Of a stretch of 64,000 bases of DNA, positions 18,456 through 26,967 are shown one piece after another. The stretch's first letter is position 1. Every line of letters begins with the position of its first letter. Under the pieces are notes generated by a model. That model had not been told where the DNA came from. It saw only the letters and a list, made by a program, of their open reading frames with translations, and ran no database searches. Made by a program: the position numbers and the translations under genes. The DNA lies in assembly GCA_023421395.1 (NCBI GenBank), contig JAEZTL010000029.1, positions 72,731-136,730 on the forward strand. Direction: 5' to 3'. This DNA comes from Bacillota bacterium (GTDB lineage: Bacteria > Bacillota > Clostridia > Christensenellales > Aristaeellaceae).

Positions 18456-19361
18456 TCAGCGGTCTTCCCCCAGGATGCGCACCTCGCACTCCAGCGCCAC
18501 GCCGAACCGCGCCTGAACCTCCCGCTGAATGTGGGCGATCAGGCTCGTCACGTCGCTTGCAGTGGCGCCGCCGATATTGACAATGAAGCCCGCGTGCAGC
18601 GTCGAAACCTGCGCGCCGCCGATGGAAAATCCCTTGAGCCCCGCCTCTTCGATCAACGCGCCGGCGAAGTGCCCTTCCGGCCGCTTGAACACCGAGCCCG
18701 CGCTGGGCAGCGTCAGCGGCTGCTTCTCGCGGCGGCAGGCGTTATGCTCGTTCATCCGCTCCCGGATGCGCTCGGGGTCATCCGGCGACAGGCGGTAACG
18801 GGCCTCCAGCACCAGCCCGCCCCGCTTCAGCACGGCGGATTTCCGGTAGCCGTATTCCATTTCCGCCACGCCGAACCAGGCGTCCCGGCCGTCCAACCAA
18901 ACCCGGGCCTCGGTCAGCACTCCGGCCATATCGTGGCCATAGGCGCCGGCGTTCATCGCCGCGGCGCCGCCCACGGTGCCGGGGATGCCTGAGGCGAATT
19001 CCAGGCCGCTCAGCCCTGCCGCCTGGGCGGCGTTGGAAGCCTTGGAGAGCGGCGCGCCCGCCTGGGCGGTCACGGTGAGGCCGTCAACCGCAACCGCAGC
19101 CATCGCCTCGGTAGAGAGCACCAGGCCCCGGATGCCGCCATCCCGTACGATCATATTGGAACCGTTGCCCAGGACCAGGCAGCTCATGCCCGTCTCCCGG
19201 GCGGTCTTCAGCGCAAGCAGCGCCTCCTCGGGTGTGGCTGGCAGCGCGAATACGTCCGCGGGCCCGCCCAGGCGAAATGTGGTGTGGCTTGCCATCGGCT
19301 CGTCCCGGAGCAGGCGTTCCGGCGGCAGCACCCGCGTCAACGCTTCATACAGTCTTTGCAC
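18456..19361 (-). CDS. murB: UDP-N-acetylenolpyruvoylglucosamine reductase
   Basis: MurB of 301 residues, the FAD enzyme that makes UDP-MurNAc for peptidoglycan. Features: FAD-binding LGNGSNMIVRDGGIRG, GIPGTVGGAAAMNAGAYG, the YGYRKSAV motif and the late GSVFKRPEG block. Two nearby GTG codons can start it; the one at 19361 has AGGGTGA at good spacing, the other (19379) adds six residues. In line with whiA downstream. Confidence 0.94.
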   Translation of the reverse strand: MQRLYEALTRVLPPERLLRDEPMASHTTFRLGGPADVFALPATPEEALLALKTARETGMSCLVLGNGSNMIVRDGGIRGLVLSTEAMAAVAVDGLTVTAQAGAPLSKASNAAQAAGLSGLEFASGIPGTVGGAAAMNAGAYGHDMAGVLTEARVWLDGRDAWFGVAEMEYGYRKSAVLKRGGLVLEARYRLSPDDPERIRERMNEHNACRREKQPLTLPSAGSVFKRPEGHFAGALIEEAGLKGFSIGGAQVSTLHAGFIVNIGGATASDVTSLIAHIQREVQARFGVALECEVRILGEDR

Positions 19362-19399
19362 GCAATCACCCTTTCGCACCTATCCTACCGCGCACGCGC

Positions 19400-20596
19400 T
19401 CATTCTATGAACACGTAATTCGCCTCGCGCAGCATCGCCTGCGAGTGAGCCACGATCACGATGTCCGGCATGTACTCCCGCGCGTAATCCTCGATGGTGC
19501 GCTGGCCCTTGCGCATGTCTACCGCCAGCACCTCGTGGGCTGTGAGCGCCAAATAGTCCACCAGCGGCGTGCCGAAGGAATCCTTGGAGATCAGGATGCG
19601 GCCGGTGGACACCTTGTCATTGACATACCAGTTCTCCGCGTCGTGGTTGCCAAAGACGCTGTAGAGATTGGCTTCGCCGTTTTCCTTCGCTTCGTCGACG
19701 AGGCTCCAGTTGAGCAGGTCCGAAAAGCTGCCGGAAGCCTCTCCCACATTGGCGCCGTTGACGCTTTTTTTGTGCAGCATGGTGTCATAGGTGGGCTGGA
19801 TCAGCACAAAGTCGTCCGGCTCGATGAGGCTCGGTCCGAGGCGCTCACCTACCTGGCCCATGTGCATGCGCAGGTAGTAGTCGGTTTTGAAGTTATCCGC
19901 GTCGTAGAGCGCGGGGTCGATGGCAAAGCCCATCTCGTTCAGCTTCCCGGCGGTGGCTTGGAAAGTGGCGAAGAGGTTAGGCGTCGCCCAATGCTGATCG
20001 GTTCGGTAAATGGCCTGATCCAGCGTCAGCCCCGCGGCCCTGTAGGCGTCCCGGCTGTCGATGGCAGGGATGCCCGCATCCCGCAGACCCCGCATCAGCA
20101 CATCCGCCATCGCTACGTTGGTGTCGGTGACGCCGTCGGGCAGCATATCGTCCTCATACAGGTAAGAGTGGGGGTAGACGTAGAGCATCGAAATGCCCAT
20201 CTCCGACAGATTTTCCTTGAGCTTGACCATCTTTTCGATGTCGTCGGAGAAGTCGGTCTTGCCCATGAGGTCATACAGCTGGCCGGTCTTGAGCTTGACC
20301 ATCGTAGTGCCGCCCAGGCTGAACATCTGCTTGCCCAGCGCCATCTGGAGGCGCAGGTTGAGGGTTTGGAACTGGTCCTTGCCCAGAACCGTCCGGTTGA
20401 TGGTGGAGGTCAGCGCGCTGATTCGGGCGGAAATGCCAGCCAGCGGTCGCCCATCCTGCTTCAGGTAGTTGGTGTAGCCTTTGGTAAGGCTGTAGGCGAA
20501 TTCCTTCGCGTGAAAGGCCACCGTCAGACCGCCGATCAGGACGATCGAGAGGATCAGGATGGCGGCCAGAGCGCGGTTGATTTGTTTCAGTAGCAT
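19400..20596 (-). CDS. DHHW/AlgX-AlgJ-like SGNH-fold protein
   Basis: Protein of 398 residues with an N-terminal membrane anchor (about 9-28) and an extracellular SGNH-like domain of the AlgJ/AlgX type used in O-acetylation of surface polymers. The TDQHW motif carries the catalytic Asp-His pair and a serine candidate is in SKDSFGTPL. It starts 12 bp after the MBOAT gene end, so the two form an acyl-transfer pair: MBOAT moves the acyl group across the membrane, this protein places it on a polymer. The target polymer is not known. Confidence 0.85.
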   Translation of the reverse strand: MLLKQINRALAAILILSIVLIGGLTVAFHAKEFAYSLTKGYTNYLKQDGRPLAGISARISALTSTINRTVLGKDQFQTLNLRLQMALGKQMFSLGGTTMVKLKTGQLYDLMGKTDFSDDIEKMVKLKENLSEMGISMLYVYPHSYLYEDDMLPDGVTDTNVAMADVLMRGLRDAGIPAIDSRDAYRAAGLTLDQAIYRTDQHWATPNLFATFQATAGKLNEMGFAIDPALYDADNFKTDYYLRMHMGQVGERLGPSLIEPDDFVLIQPTYDTMLHKKSVNGANVGEASGSFSDLLNWSLVDEAKENGEANLYSVFGNHDAENWYVNDKVSTGRILISKDSFGTPLVDYLALTAHEVLAVDMRKGQRTIEDYAREYMPDIVIVAHSQAMLREANYVFIE

Positions 20597-20607
20597 GGCC
20601 GGCCTCC

Positions 20608-22014
20608 TTAAAAGTTGAAGTAGATGAATGGGTTGTAGCCGCCCATCACGATGTAGCTGACGGAGATCACGAACACCGCCACAAGGCCCACGGCGCTGAC
20701 GATCTCAAACGCCGGTTCCGGCACATGCAGCTTTTCCCGGAAGAATTTGCCGAGCGGAAGGCCGATCAGAAGTGCCAGCGCGACGAACACGCCGTATTCG
20801 CGCACGTACAGCGAGGCGGTGGCGTCCCAGAAGCCGCTGGCGTTCACGCCGTACATTGAGCCGATGAAGCCGGCGGCGTAGCCTAGGCTGTTGGAACGGA
20901 TCATCACTGTGATGGTGATGACCGCGATCATCGCGTAGAAAATGCCCATCGGCTGCTTGTCCAGCTTCTTGGAAAGGCCCGTCAGCCGCTCAAAGGCCAG
21001 CAGCGCGAAGAAGCCGACACCCCAGAAGATGTAGTTCCAGGATGCGCCGTGCCAGAGACCCGTCAGCGACCAGACCACGAACATGTTGAAGAGCAGCCGC
21101 CACACGCTCTTGACTCGGCTGCCGCCCAGCGGTATGAACAGGTAATCCCGAAACCAGGAGCCCAGGCTGATGTGCCAGCGACGCCAGAATTCGGTGATGG
21201 ATCGGGAAATCATCGGGTAATCGAAGTTCTCCAGGAAGTGGAAGCCAAACATCCAGCCCATGCCGATGGCCATGTCGGAATAGCCGGAAAAATCATAATA
21301 CACCTGCCACAGATAGCCGATGGCGCCCAGCCAGGCCGCACCCACCGAGAGCTCCGACGGCGCGTGGGCGAAGGCGTTGTCCACCAAAAGAGCCAGGCTG
21401 TTGGCCAGGATCACCTTTTTGCCCAGGCCCACCATAAACCGGCGCGCGCCCCGGATGAAGTCGTCCATGCACTCGGCACGGCCGCCGATCTCATCGGCGA
21501 TGGTCTGATAGCGCACAATGGGGCCCGCGATCAGCTGTGGGAAGAAGGATACGTATAGGCAGACGTTCATGAAATTGGTCTGAACCCTGCCGTGCCCGCG
21601 ATACACGTCGATCACGTAGGACATCGCCTGGAACGTAAAGAAGGAGATGCCGATCGGCAGGAGGATATTCGGCACCGGCAGATGGGCGGAAAAGGCCCAA
21701 TTGATGTTTTTCAAAATGAACATCAGGTACTTGAATGTGCCCAGGAGGGCCAGGTTGCCGGCGACCGTCACGGTGAGCCACGCCTTTGAACCGCTTGTGC
21801 CGCGCCGCCTATCGATCTGAAGCGCGCAGAGCCAGTTGAACGCGATCGATAGAAGCATGATGAACACAAACCAGGGCTCACCCCATGCGTAGAAGATGAG
21901 GCTGACGATCGTAAGGAAATAATTGCGGGTGCCTCGGGCGCGAAGCAGTCCGTAGTACACGGCCAGCACGACGGGCAAAAAGAAAAACAGGAATTCCGAA
22001 CTGGAGAAAACCAC
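20608..22014 (-). CDS. MBOAT-family O-acyltransferase (AlgI/DltB-like)
   Basis: Polytopic membrane acyltransferase of 468 residues with about ten hydrophobic segments. The family's invariant His is in SLTGLWHGASWNYIFWG and a second conserved region is FWRRWHISLGSWFRDYLFIPLGG. The start is a GTG at 22014 with weak upstream purines. First gene of the pair with the AlgJ-like protein. Confidence 0.92.
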   Translation of the reverse strand: MVFSSSEFLFFFLPVVLAVYYGLLRARGTRNYFLTIVSLIFYAWGEPWFVFIMLLSIAFNWLCALQIDRRRGTSGSKAWLTVTVAGNLALLGTFKYLMFILKNINWAFSAHLPVPNILLPIGISFFTFQAMSYVIDVYRGHGRVQTNFMNVCLYVSFFPQLIAGPIVRYQTIADEIGGRAECMDDFIRGARRFMVGLGKKVILANSLALLVDNAFAHAPSELSVGAAWLGAIGYLWQVYYDFSGYSDMAIGMGWMFGFHFLENFDYPMISRSITEFWRRWHISLGSWFRDYLFIPLGGSRVKSVWRLLFNMFVVWSLTGLWHGASWNYIFWGVGFFALLAFERLTGLSKKLDKQPMGIFYAMIAVITITVMIRSNSLGYAAGFIGSMYGVNASGFWDATASLYVREYGVFVALALLIGLPLGKFFREKLHVPEPAFEIVSAVGLVAVFVISVSYIVMGGYNPFIYFNF

Positions 22015-22064
22015 CGCATCAACCCCTATAATGCCGTTGTATCAGGCCGTACGTCCATAACAAA

Positions 22065-22089
22065 GCGGGGGCGGGTGAACCGCCCCCGC
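22065..22089 (-). terminator. Terminator after the YARHG-domain gene
   Basis: A 10-bp GC stem (22065-22074 with 22080-22089) followed on the minus strand by TTTGTTA. Confidence 0.7.
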
Positions 22090-22101
22090 ACGGGTGAAGG
22101 A

Positions 22102-23847
22102 CTACTTCTTCTTGGCCTCGTACTGCTTGATCAGCTTGATGTTGTACCACTCGATGTCGTTGAGCTTGCTGGAGGAATACCCGCCGGCCTTGTACCACTT
22201 CTGGTTGTTGAAGTAGCTTTTGTAGAAGGAGGTTTTAAAGACGTAGCCGTGACGGGCGAGGATTTCGTTGCGGGCGATCCCGAGGCGCTTCTTGGTCAGG
22301 TTCTTAAGCTGGCTTGCGGTCAGCTTCTTGGAACTGGAGCTCGAGAAGATGTAGGAGTTCTCCGTAGCGCCCGAACTCGAGGAACCGGAGGACGAGGTTG
22401 AGCCGCTCAAAAGGCCGTACTCGATCTCCATGGACTTGATCAGATCCATGTTGTACCACTCGATGGAGTTGAGCTCCTTGGTGGAGAAGCTGCCCGGCTT
22501 GTACCAGGTCTTGTTCTCGAAGTACTTTTTGTACTTGGAGGACTTGAACTTGTAGCCGTGACGCGCGTAGATCTCGTTGCGGGCGTAGCCCCACTTGGAC
22601 TTGGACACCTTCAGGATCTGCGAACGGGTCAGTTTCTTGGTGGAGGAGTTCGGGAAGATATAGCCGCTGCTGGTGGCCGAGGACGAACTGGAGGAACCGG
22701 AGGAGTCGTCGGTATCATCGGTGATCTCGTCGGTGGTATCGCCGGTGGTATCGTCGGTTGTATCCCCAGTGGTGTCGTCCGTGATCTCGCCGGTGGCGTC
22801 GTCGGTGGTCGTCTCATCGCCCTTGGTGTCGATGGCGGCGGCGTTACCGGTGGACAGCGTAACCGACGCGGAGCCGTCCAGCGGTACCTCGGTCAGCGTG
22901 CCGGTGGAGTGTTCATACACGTAGGCGGCGTCGCCGAACACGGTCAGCGTGGTGTAGAGTTCCGGCGTCATCAGCACCTGTCCGTCGCCGCCCGTGAGCG
23001 GATAGAGCGATACGTCCTGGGCGGTGTAGACCACCACGCCGCGGCTGGTGGGGAAGAAGTCCCAGTCATAGTCCAGGTTCATCGAGGTGAGCTGGCCCGT
23101 CTGAATGTTGTAACGGTACAGCTTGCCCTCCAGCCACATGTCGTCGTTGGAGCCCATCGCGTAATTGTCTTCCAAGCTGTGGAAGTAGAGGTAGTCGCCG
23201 GCCGCCTTGAGGTCTTCCACACCCTTGTCCAGCACCAGTTCCGAGTTGGAGCCGGTGGAGGTCATCGAGTAGAGCTTGCCGCCGGAAATTGTGAGCATAT
23301 TGCCGTCGGACACCTCGTGGGTGTAGGTGGCCTCGTCGTCGCCCGACGCGTAAAAGATTACATCGTCGATGATGACGTACTCGCTCAGCGCCAGCGGACA
23401 GACTTCATCCATATCGCCGGCGACCGGGTCGACCACGTTCAGCTTGTTGTCCACCAGGCAGTAGAGCATACCGTCGTACCAGGCGGCGTGCCCGACCGCC
23501 ACGCCGGTCTCAAACTCGACCAGCGAGGACACCGTGCCGCCGTCGATTTTCTTCAGGGAGAAGGAAGTGCCGTCCCCGGCCAGAAAGTAGGCGTCGCCGT
23601 CGGAGCCGACGATCAGATCCGACAGCGTCTGCGAGGTGAACAGCTTGGTCATGCTGCCGCCGGCGCCGGGCAGCGAGTAGAGCGAATAGTTGTCCCCATC
23701 CTGAAGGATGGCGTACAGCGCGCTCTCCGTCTGGCCCACTGTACCGCCCTGATCAGATGTACCGGTGGCCGCCCACGCAGCCAGAGGCAGAGCGGCTAGC
23801 AGCGCAAGCGTGAGGATGACCGCGCCCAACCATTTCATTTTGCCCAT
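22102..23847 (-). CDS. Secreted protein with propeller-like N-terminus and two YARHG domains
   Basis: Exported protein of 581 residues. The ATG at 23847 follows AGGAGGG by about 6 nt. A signal peptide ends near AWAAT. Residues about 35-360 are repeated short beta-rich units (LYSLPGAGG, LYCLVDNKLNV, LYRYNIQTG), like the DUF5050/propeller-type proteins of Clostridia. A Thr/Asp/Glu then Ser-rich linker leads to two YARHG domains (ARNEIYARHGYKF and ARNEILARHGYVF) that bracket the C-terminal 160 residues. YARHG domains are extracellular and of unknown function, probably cell-wall associated. Confidence 0.85.
   Translation of the reverse strand: MGKMKWLGAVILTLALLAALPLAAWAATGTSDQGGTVGQTESALYAILQDGDNYSLYSLPGAGGSMTKLFTSQTLSDLIVGSDGDAYFLAGDGTSFSLKKIDGGTVSSLVEFETGVAVGHAAWYDGMLYCLVDNKLNVVDPVAGDMDEVCPLALSEYVIIDDVIFYASGDDEATYTHEVSDGNMLTISGGKLYSMTSTGSNSELVLDKGVEDLKAAGDYLYFHSLEDNYAMGSNDDMWLEGKLYRYNIQTGQLTSMNLDYDWDFFPTSRGVVVYTAQDVSLYPLTGGDGQVLMTPELYTTLTVFGDAAYVYEHSTGTLTEVPLDGSASVTLSTGNAAAIDTKGDETTTDDATGEITDDTTGDTTDDTTGDTTDEITDDTDDSSGSSSSSSATSSGYIFPNSSTKKLTRSQILKVSKSKWGYARNEIYARHGYKFKSSKYKKYFENKTWYKPGSFSTKELNSIEWYNMDLIKSMEIEYGLLSGSTSSSGSSSSGATENSYIFSSSSSKKLTASQLKNLTKKRLGIARNEILARHGYVFKTSFYKSYFNNQKWYKAGGYSSSKLNDIEWYNIKLIKQYEAKKK
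22700..22812 (-). repeat. Degenerate tandem repeat coding the Thr/Asp-rich linker
   Basis: Degenerate 12- to 15-bp units (variants of GGTGGTATCGTC on the plus strand) encode TTGDTTD-type repeats in the linker of the YARHG protein. In-frame, so probably a length-variable hinge. Confidence 0.55.
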
Positions 23848-23924
23848 TGCGTTCCCTCCTAAATTGTCCGCGAACCCGCGCTTTCGGTTTAGACGTAATG
23901 GTTTTCCTAAATGTTTCCGCCGGC

Positions 23925-24866
23925 TCAGCGTTCGGTGAACGCCGCCTCGTCGATGGTGAGAAGGCCGCGATCGCAGTCGATGGTGGCGGTGACGCCCAGC
24001 GGGACGGTCACCTTCGGGCTGCAATGTCCGATCATGTATCCGGAGAGCACGGGCTTCCCGCAGGGCAGCACCACTTCCTCGATAACTTGACGGATGGTGA
24101 GGCTGCTGTCCGGATATTCCGGCGGGCAGTCTGTGAAACCGCCCAGCACGATGCCCGCGCACTGGTCGAACTTGCCGGCAAGCCGCAGCGTGGTCAGCAT
24201 CCGGTCCAGGCGGTGGATGTATTCGCCCACGTCCTCCAGCACCAAGATCGCGCCGCGCGCGTCGATCTCCCAAGGCGTGCCGTTCAACGCGGCGATCAGG
24301 CACAGGTTGCCGCCGACGAGCCTGCCGGTCGCGACGCCGCCGCCGAGCGCCTCCACCGGGTATCCCGGCGGGTTGGGCAGGGGGCCCAGGGGATCGGTTG
24401 ACGTCAACGCCCGCCAAAGGCCGGCGCGGGTGAAGTCATCGTAATCGGAGGCGATCCACTCGGTGGACGGCATCGGCGCGTGCAGCGTAACCAGGCCGGA
24501 TTTCTGGCCGTAGGCGATGTGCAGCGCGGTGATATCGCTGTACCCGGCGAGGAGCTTCGGATGCTCCGCCGCCAGGCGGTAATCCAGCCGGTCCAGGATG
24601 CGCGGCGCGCCGTAGCCGCCGCGGATACAGATGATGGCGTCGATGGCGTCGTCCGAAAACATGCGATTGAGGTCGTCGGCGCGCATTTTGTCATCCCCGG
24701 CGAAATAGCCGTGTGCGCTTTTGCAGCTTTCGCCCACCACGACGTCAAATCCCATCGCGCGGGCCGCTCCAACCGAACGCTCCACGCCCTCCATTGTTCT
24801 GGGAGGACTCGCCGGCGCGACGAAGCCCAGCGTATCGCCGGGCCGCAAGGCTTTGGGTTTACGCAT
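23925..24866 (-). CDS. LD-carboxypeptidase family protein (peptidase S66)
   Basis: S66-family serine peptidase of 313 residues, of the LdcA/MccF type that cuts L,D bonds in murein peptides or related conjugates. GFVAPASPP opens the domain, the nucleophile Ser is in AGYSDITALH, a Glu candidate is in GGNLCLIAALNGTPWE and the His is in YMIGHCSPKVTVPLG. The start at 24866 matches the family beginning; the preceding gene (M55) ends 7 bp upstream, so the two peptidases form an operon. Confidence 0.9.
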   Translation of the reverse strand: MRKPKALRPGDTLGFVAPASPPRTMEGVERSVGAARAMGFDVVVGESCKSAHGYFAGDDKMRADDLNRMFSDDAIDAIICIRGGYGAPRILDRLDYRLAAEHPKLLAGYSDITALHIAYGQKSGLVTLHAPMPSTEWIASDYDDFTRAGLWRALTSTDPLGPLPNPPGYPVEALGGGVATGRLVGGNLCLIAALNGTPWEIDARGAILVLEDVGEYIHRLDRMLTTLRLAGKFDQCAGIVLGGFTDCPPEYPDSSLTIRQVIEEVVLPCGKPVLSGYMIGHCSPKVTVPLGVTATIDCDRGLLTIDEAAFTER

Positions 24867-24873
24867 AATTCCT

Positions 24874-25677
24874 CTATCCGTTGACCACAAACATCATGAA
24901 CTTCAGCACATCCATGAAGTCGCGGGATTCGTATTCCACCGTCCTGGGGCCGATCTTTTTCGCGCCCGGGTAGAAGCCGCCCTTCCGGGCCAGTTGGTGC
25001 TCCCGGAAGGAGACGCGCATGGCGACGCTCTCCGGCATGGGGAACATAAAGCCCTCCCGGGGCATCTCAAGGGCCGCGCGTACGGCGCCCCGGATCATCT
25101 TGACCGCGGCGGCCGGGTGGGGCGAAATGGTGCCGCCGCCGAAGCCGTCCACCACCGGAACGGTCACGGTCACGGGGTTTTTGCGCTTCATCCAGTTGCA
25201 AAGGCCCTGATCCCCGGTCACGCAATACACCGGAACGCCCAGATAGGCGGCGATCAGGCAGTTAATATAGAGCTCCGACGCCGGTTCGCCGTTGATCAGG
25301 AATTCGTAGACGCGGGTATTCATGGTGTGGGCCAGCGGGTTTGCATCGCTGCCGACGTTCGAATGATAACCGGTAAACGCCACGCCGTCAAAGCTCTTAT
25401 CCAGGCCCGCCATCATGCACAGCGGGTCCGCGCCCCAGCCCCGGAAGATGCGGACGCATTCGGGCAGCTGGTTTGGGTCGATGTTTCGGGCGGAGTCGTG
25501 GGCGTCCTTGACGAGGATTTCCTTCCAGCCGGCCTCCAGCGCGCCCTCGCAGGCAGCGGCGACCTCACGGCTCATCTGCGCCGCGAAGTGCGAATAGAGA
25601 TCCCTGCCTTTTTCGGTTTCGTCCCAGTGGGTAATGCCGCAGGTTCCCTCGATATCTGCGGAAATGAAAAGCTTCAC
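24874..25677 (-). CDS. M55-family D-aminopeptidase (DppA-like)
   Basis: Zinc peptidase of 267 residues of the DppA family, which releases N-terminal D-amino acids such as D-Ala from short peptides. Motifs: SADIEGTCG (metal ligands D and E), VKDAHDSARN, and FTGYHSNVG. The GTG at 25677 has AAGGA at good spacing. With the S66 peptidase downstream it suggests cell-wall peptide recycling. Confidence 0.9.
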   Translation of the reverse strand: MKLFISADIEGTCGITHWDETEKGRDLYSHFAAQMSREVAAACEGALEAGWKEILVKDAHDSARNIDPNQLPECVRIFRGWGADPLCMMAGLDKSFDGVAFTGYHSNVGSDANPLAHTMNTRVYEFLINGEPASELYINCLIAAYLGVPVYCVTGDQGLCNWMKRKNPVTVTVPVVDGFGGGTISPHPAAAVKMIRGAVRAALEMPREGFMFPMPESVAMRVSFREHQLARKGGFYPGAKKIGPRTVEYESRDFMDVLKFMMFVVNG

Positions 25678-25810
25678 AAAAAGTCCTTCCTTTCCATGGC
25701 ATACCGAAATTATAGCAGAAGGGCCTTGCATTTACAACCACATATTTTCTCCGGCAGCCGTGCGGCCTGTCGAAGGGCGCCGTCCGCGCCGGGTAAAACC
25801 GCGCGGGGCC

Positions 25811-25839
25811 TTCACAAATCGCGGCGCTTCTGGTATAAT
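25811..25839 (+). promoter_or_regulatory. Promoter of the alcohol dehydrogenase-ATPase operon
   Basis: TTCACA at 25811-25816, 17-bp spacer, TATAAT at 25834-25839. Confidence 0.7.
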
Positions 25840-25871
25840 TTGACCAAAGACAGGAAACGGAGGGGAAGCAC

Positions 25872-26948
25872 ATGCTGCCGGAGAAAATGTATGCCGTCGT
25901 GGCCCATGACAGGGGCGATTACCGCTATGAAGAAGTGCCTGTGCCCAGAGCCGGCGCGGGGGAGCTCATCCTTACGGTCGAGGCCTGCGGCGTGTGCGCG
26001 GGCGACATCAAGTGCTACGAGGGCGGCGCGCGCTTCTGGGGCGGCGGCGGCAACCCCGCCTACGTGGAGCCTCCCTTCATCCCCGGGCACGAGATTCTGG
26101 GCCGCGTGGCGGAGGTGGGGCCGGGCTATGAAGGCCCCTTCAAGCCGGGCGACCGCATCGTCACCGAGCAGCTGGTGCCCTGCGGGGCGTGCCGCTACTG
26201 CCGGGAGGGCAAGTACTGGCTGTGCGACCCGCACAACGTCTACGGCTTTAAGCATCATCTGAACGGCGGCTTCGCAAAATATGTGCGGCTGCCGGCAAAT
26301 TCCCGCAACTACGCGGTGCCGGAGGACCTGCCGATGGAGAAGGCGATCCTCATCGAGCCCTTCGCCTGTTCGATGCACGCGGTGGATCGCGCGAAGATCG
26401 AGCCGGAGGACGTGGTGGTCATCGCCGGTGCGGGTACGCTGGGCCTGGGCATGGTCGCGGCGGCGGCGCGGCTTGCGCCCCGCGCGCTGATCTCCATCGA
26501 CCCGGTGCCGTGGCTGAGGGAGCTGGCGCTCAGGTTGGGTGCGACCCACGTCATGGAACCCTGGGCGGAGGACGGCGTCGCGCCTCTTATCGCCGGGATG
26601 TCGGGCGGCACCGGCTGCGACGTGTACATCGAGGCCAGCGGCCATCCGTCGGCGGTGAGCCAGGGGCTGCAACTGATCAAAAAGGGCGGGCGCTACGTGG
26701 AATTCAGCGTGTTCAACGCCCCCGCCACGGTGGACTGGTCGCTGATCGGCGATGCGAAGGAGCTGGACATCCATGGCGTGAGCCTGAGCCCGTTCTGCTT
26801 CGACCGGGCGATCGCGGGCATCGCCGACGGCAGTCTGGGCACGGAAGGCATCGTCACCCACGTGCTGCCGCTGTCCGATTTCAGAAAGGCGTTTGAGATC
26901 AGCAAAAAGCGCGAGGGCCTGAAGATCGCGCTGGTGCCCGAGGCGTAG
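25872..26948 (+). CDS. Zinc-dependent medium-chain alcohol/polyol dehydrogenase
   Basis: MDR-family dehydrogenase of 358 residues. The catalytic zinc region is EACGVCAGDIK with PGHE, structural zinc is held by CGACRYCREGKYWLC, and the Rossmann loop is AGAGTLGLGMVAA. It resembles sorbitol/erythritol-type and threonine dehydrogenases; the substrate cannot be fixed from sequence. The ATG follows GGAGGGGAA. The AAA ATPase gene begins 19 bp downstream. Confidence 0.88.
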   Translation: MLPEKMYAVVAHDRGDYRYEEVPVPRAGAGELILTVEACGVCAGDIKCYEGGARFWGGGGNPAYVEPPFIPGHEILGRVAEVGPGYEGPFKPGDRIVTEQLVPCGACRYCREGKYWLCDPHNVYGFKHHLNGGFAKYVRLPANSRNYAVPEDLPMEKAILIEPFACSMHAVDRAKIEPEDVVVIAGAGTLGLGMVAAAARLAPRALISIDPVPWLRELALRLGATHVMEPWAEDGVAPLIAGMSGGTGCDVYIEASGHPSAVSQGLQLIKKGGRYVEFSVFNAPATVDWSLIGDAKELDIHGVSLSPFCFDRAIAGIADGSLGTEGIVTHVLPLSDFRKAFEISKKREGLKIALVPEA

Positions 26949-26967
26949 GATATAAGGAGGGGACACC

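Noticed and set aside
22700..22812. CRISPR-like repeat array
   Set aside because: Units are short, degenerate, without unique spacers, and lie in frame in a coding linker.
22102..24417. 771-codon version of the YARHG protein
   Set aside because: The first 190 codons are antisense to the S66 peptidase gene; a signal peptide and AGGAGGG fix the start at 23847.
24721..26262. 513-codon plus-strand frame over the S66/M55 peptidases and the dehydrogenase start
   Set aside because: It covers three genes with strong motifs in other frames and has no ribosome-binding site or family.
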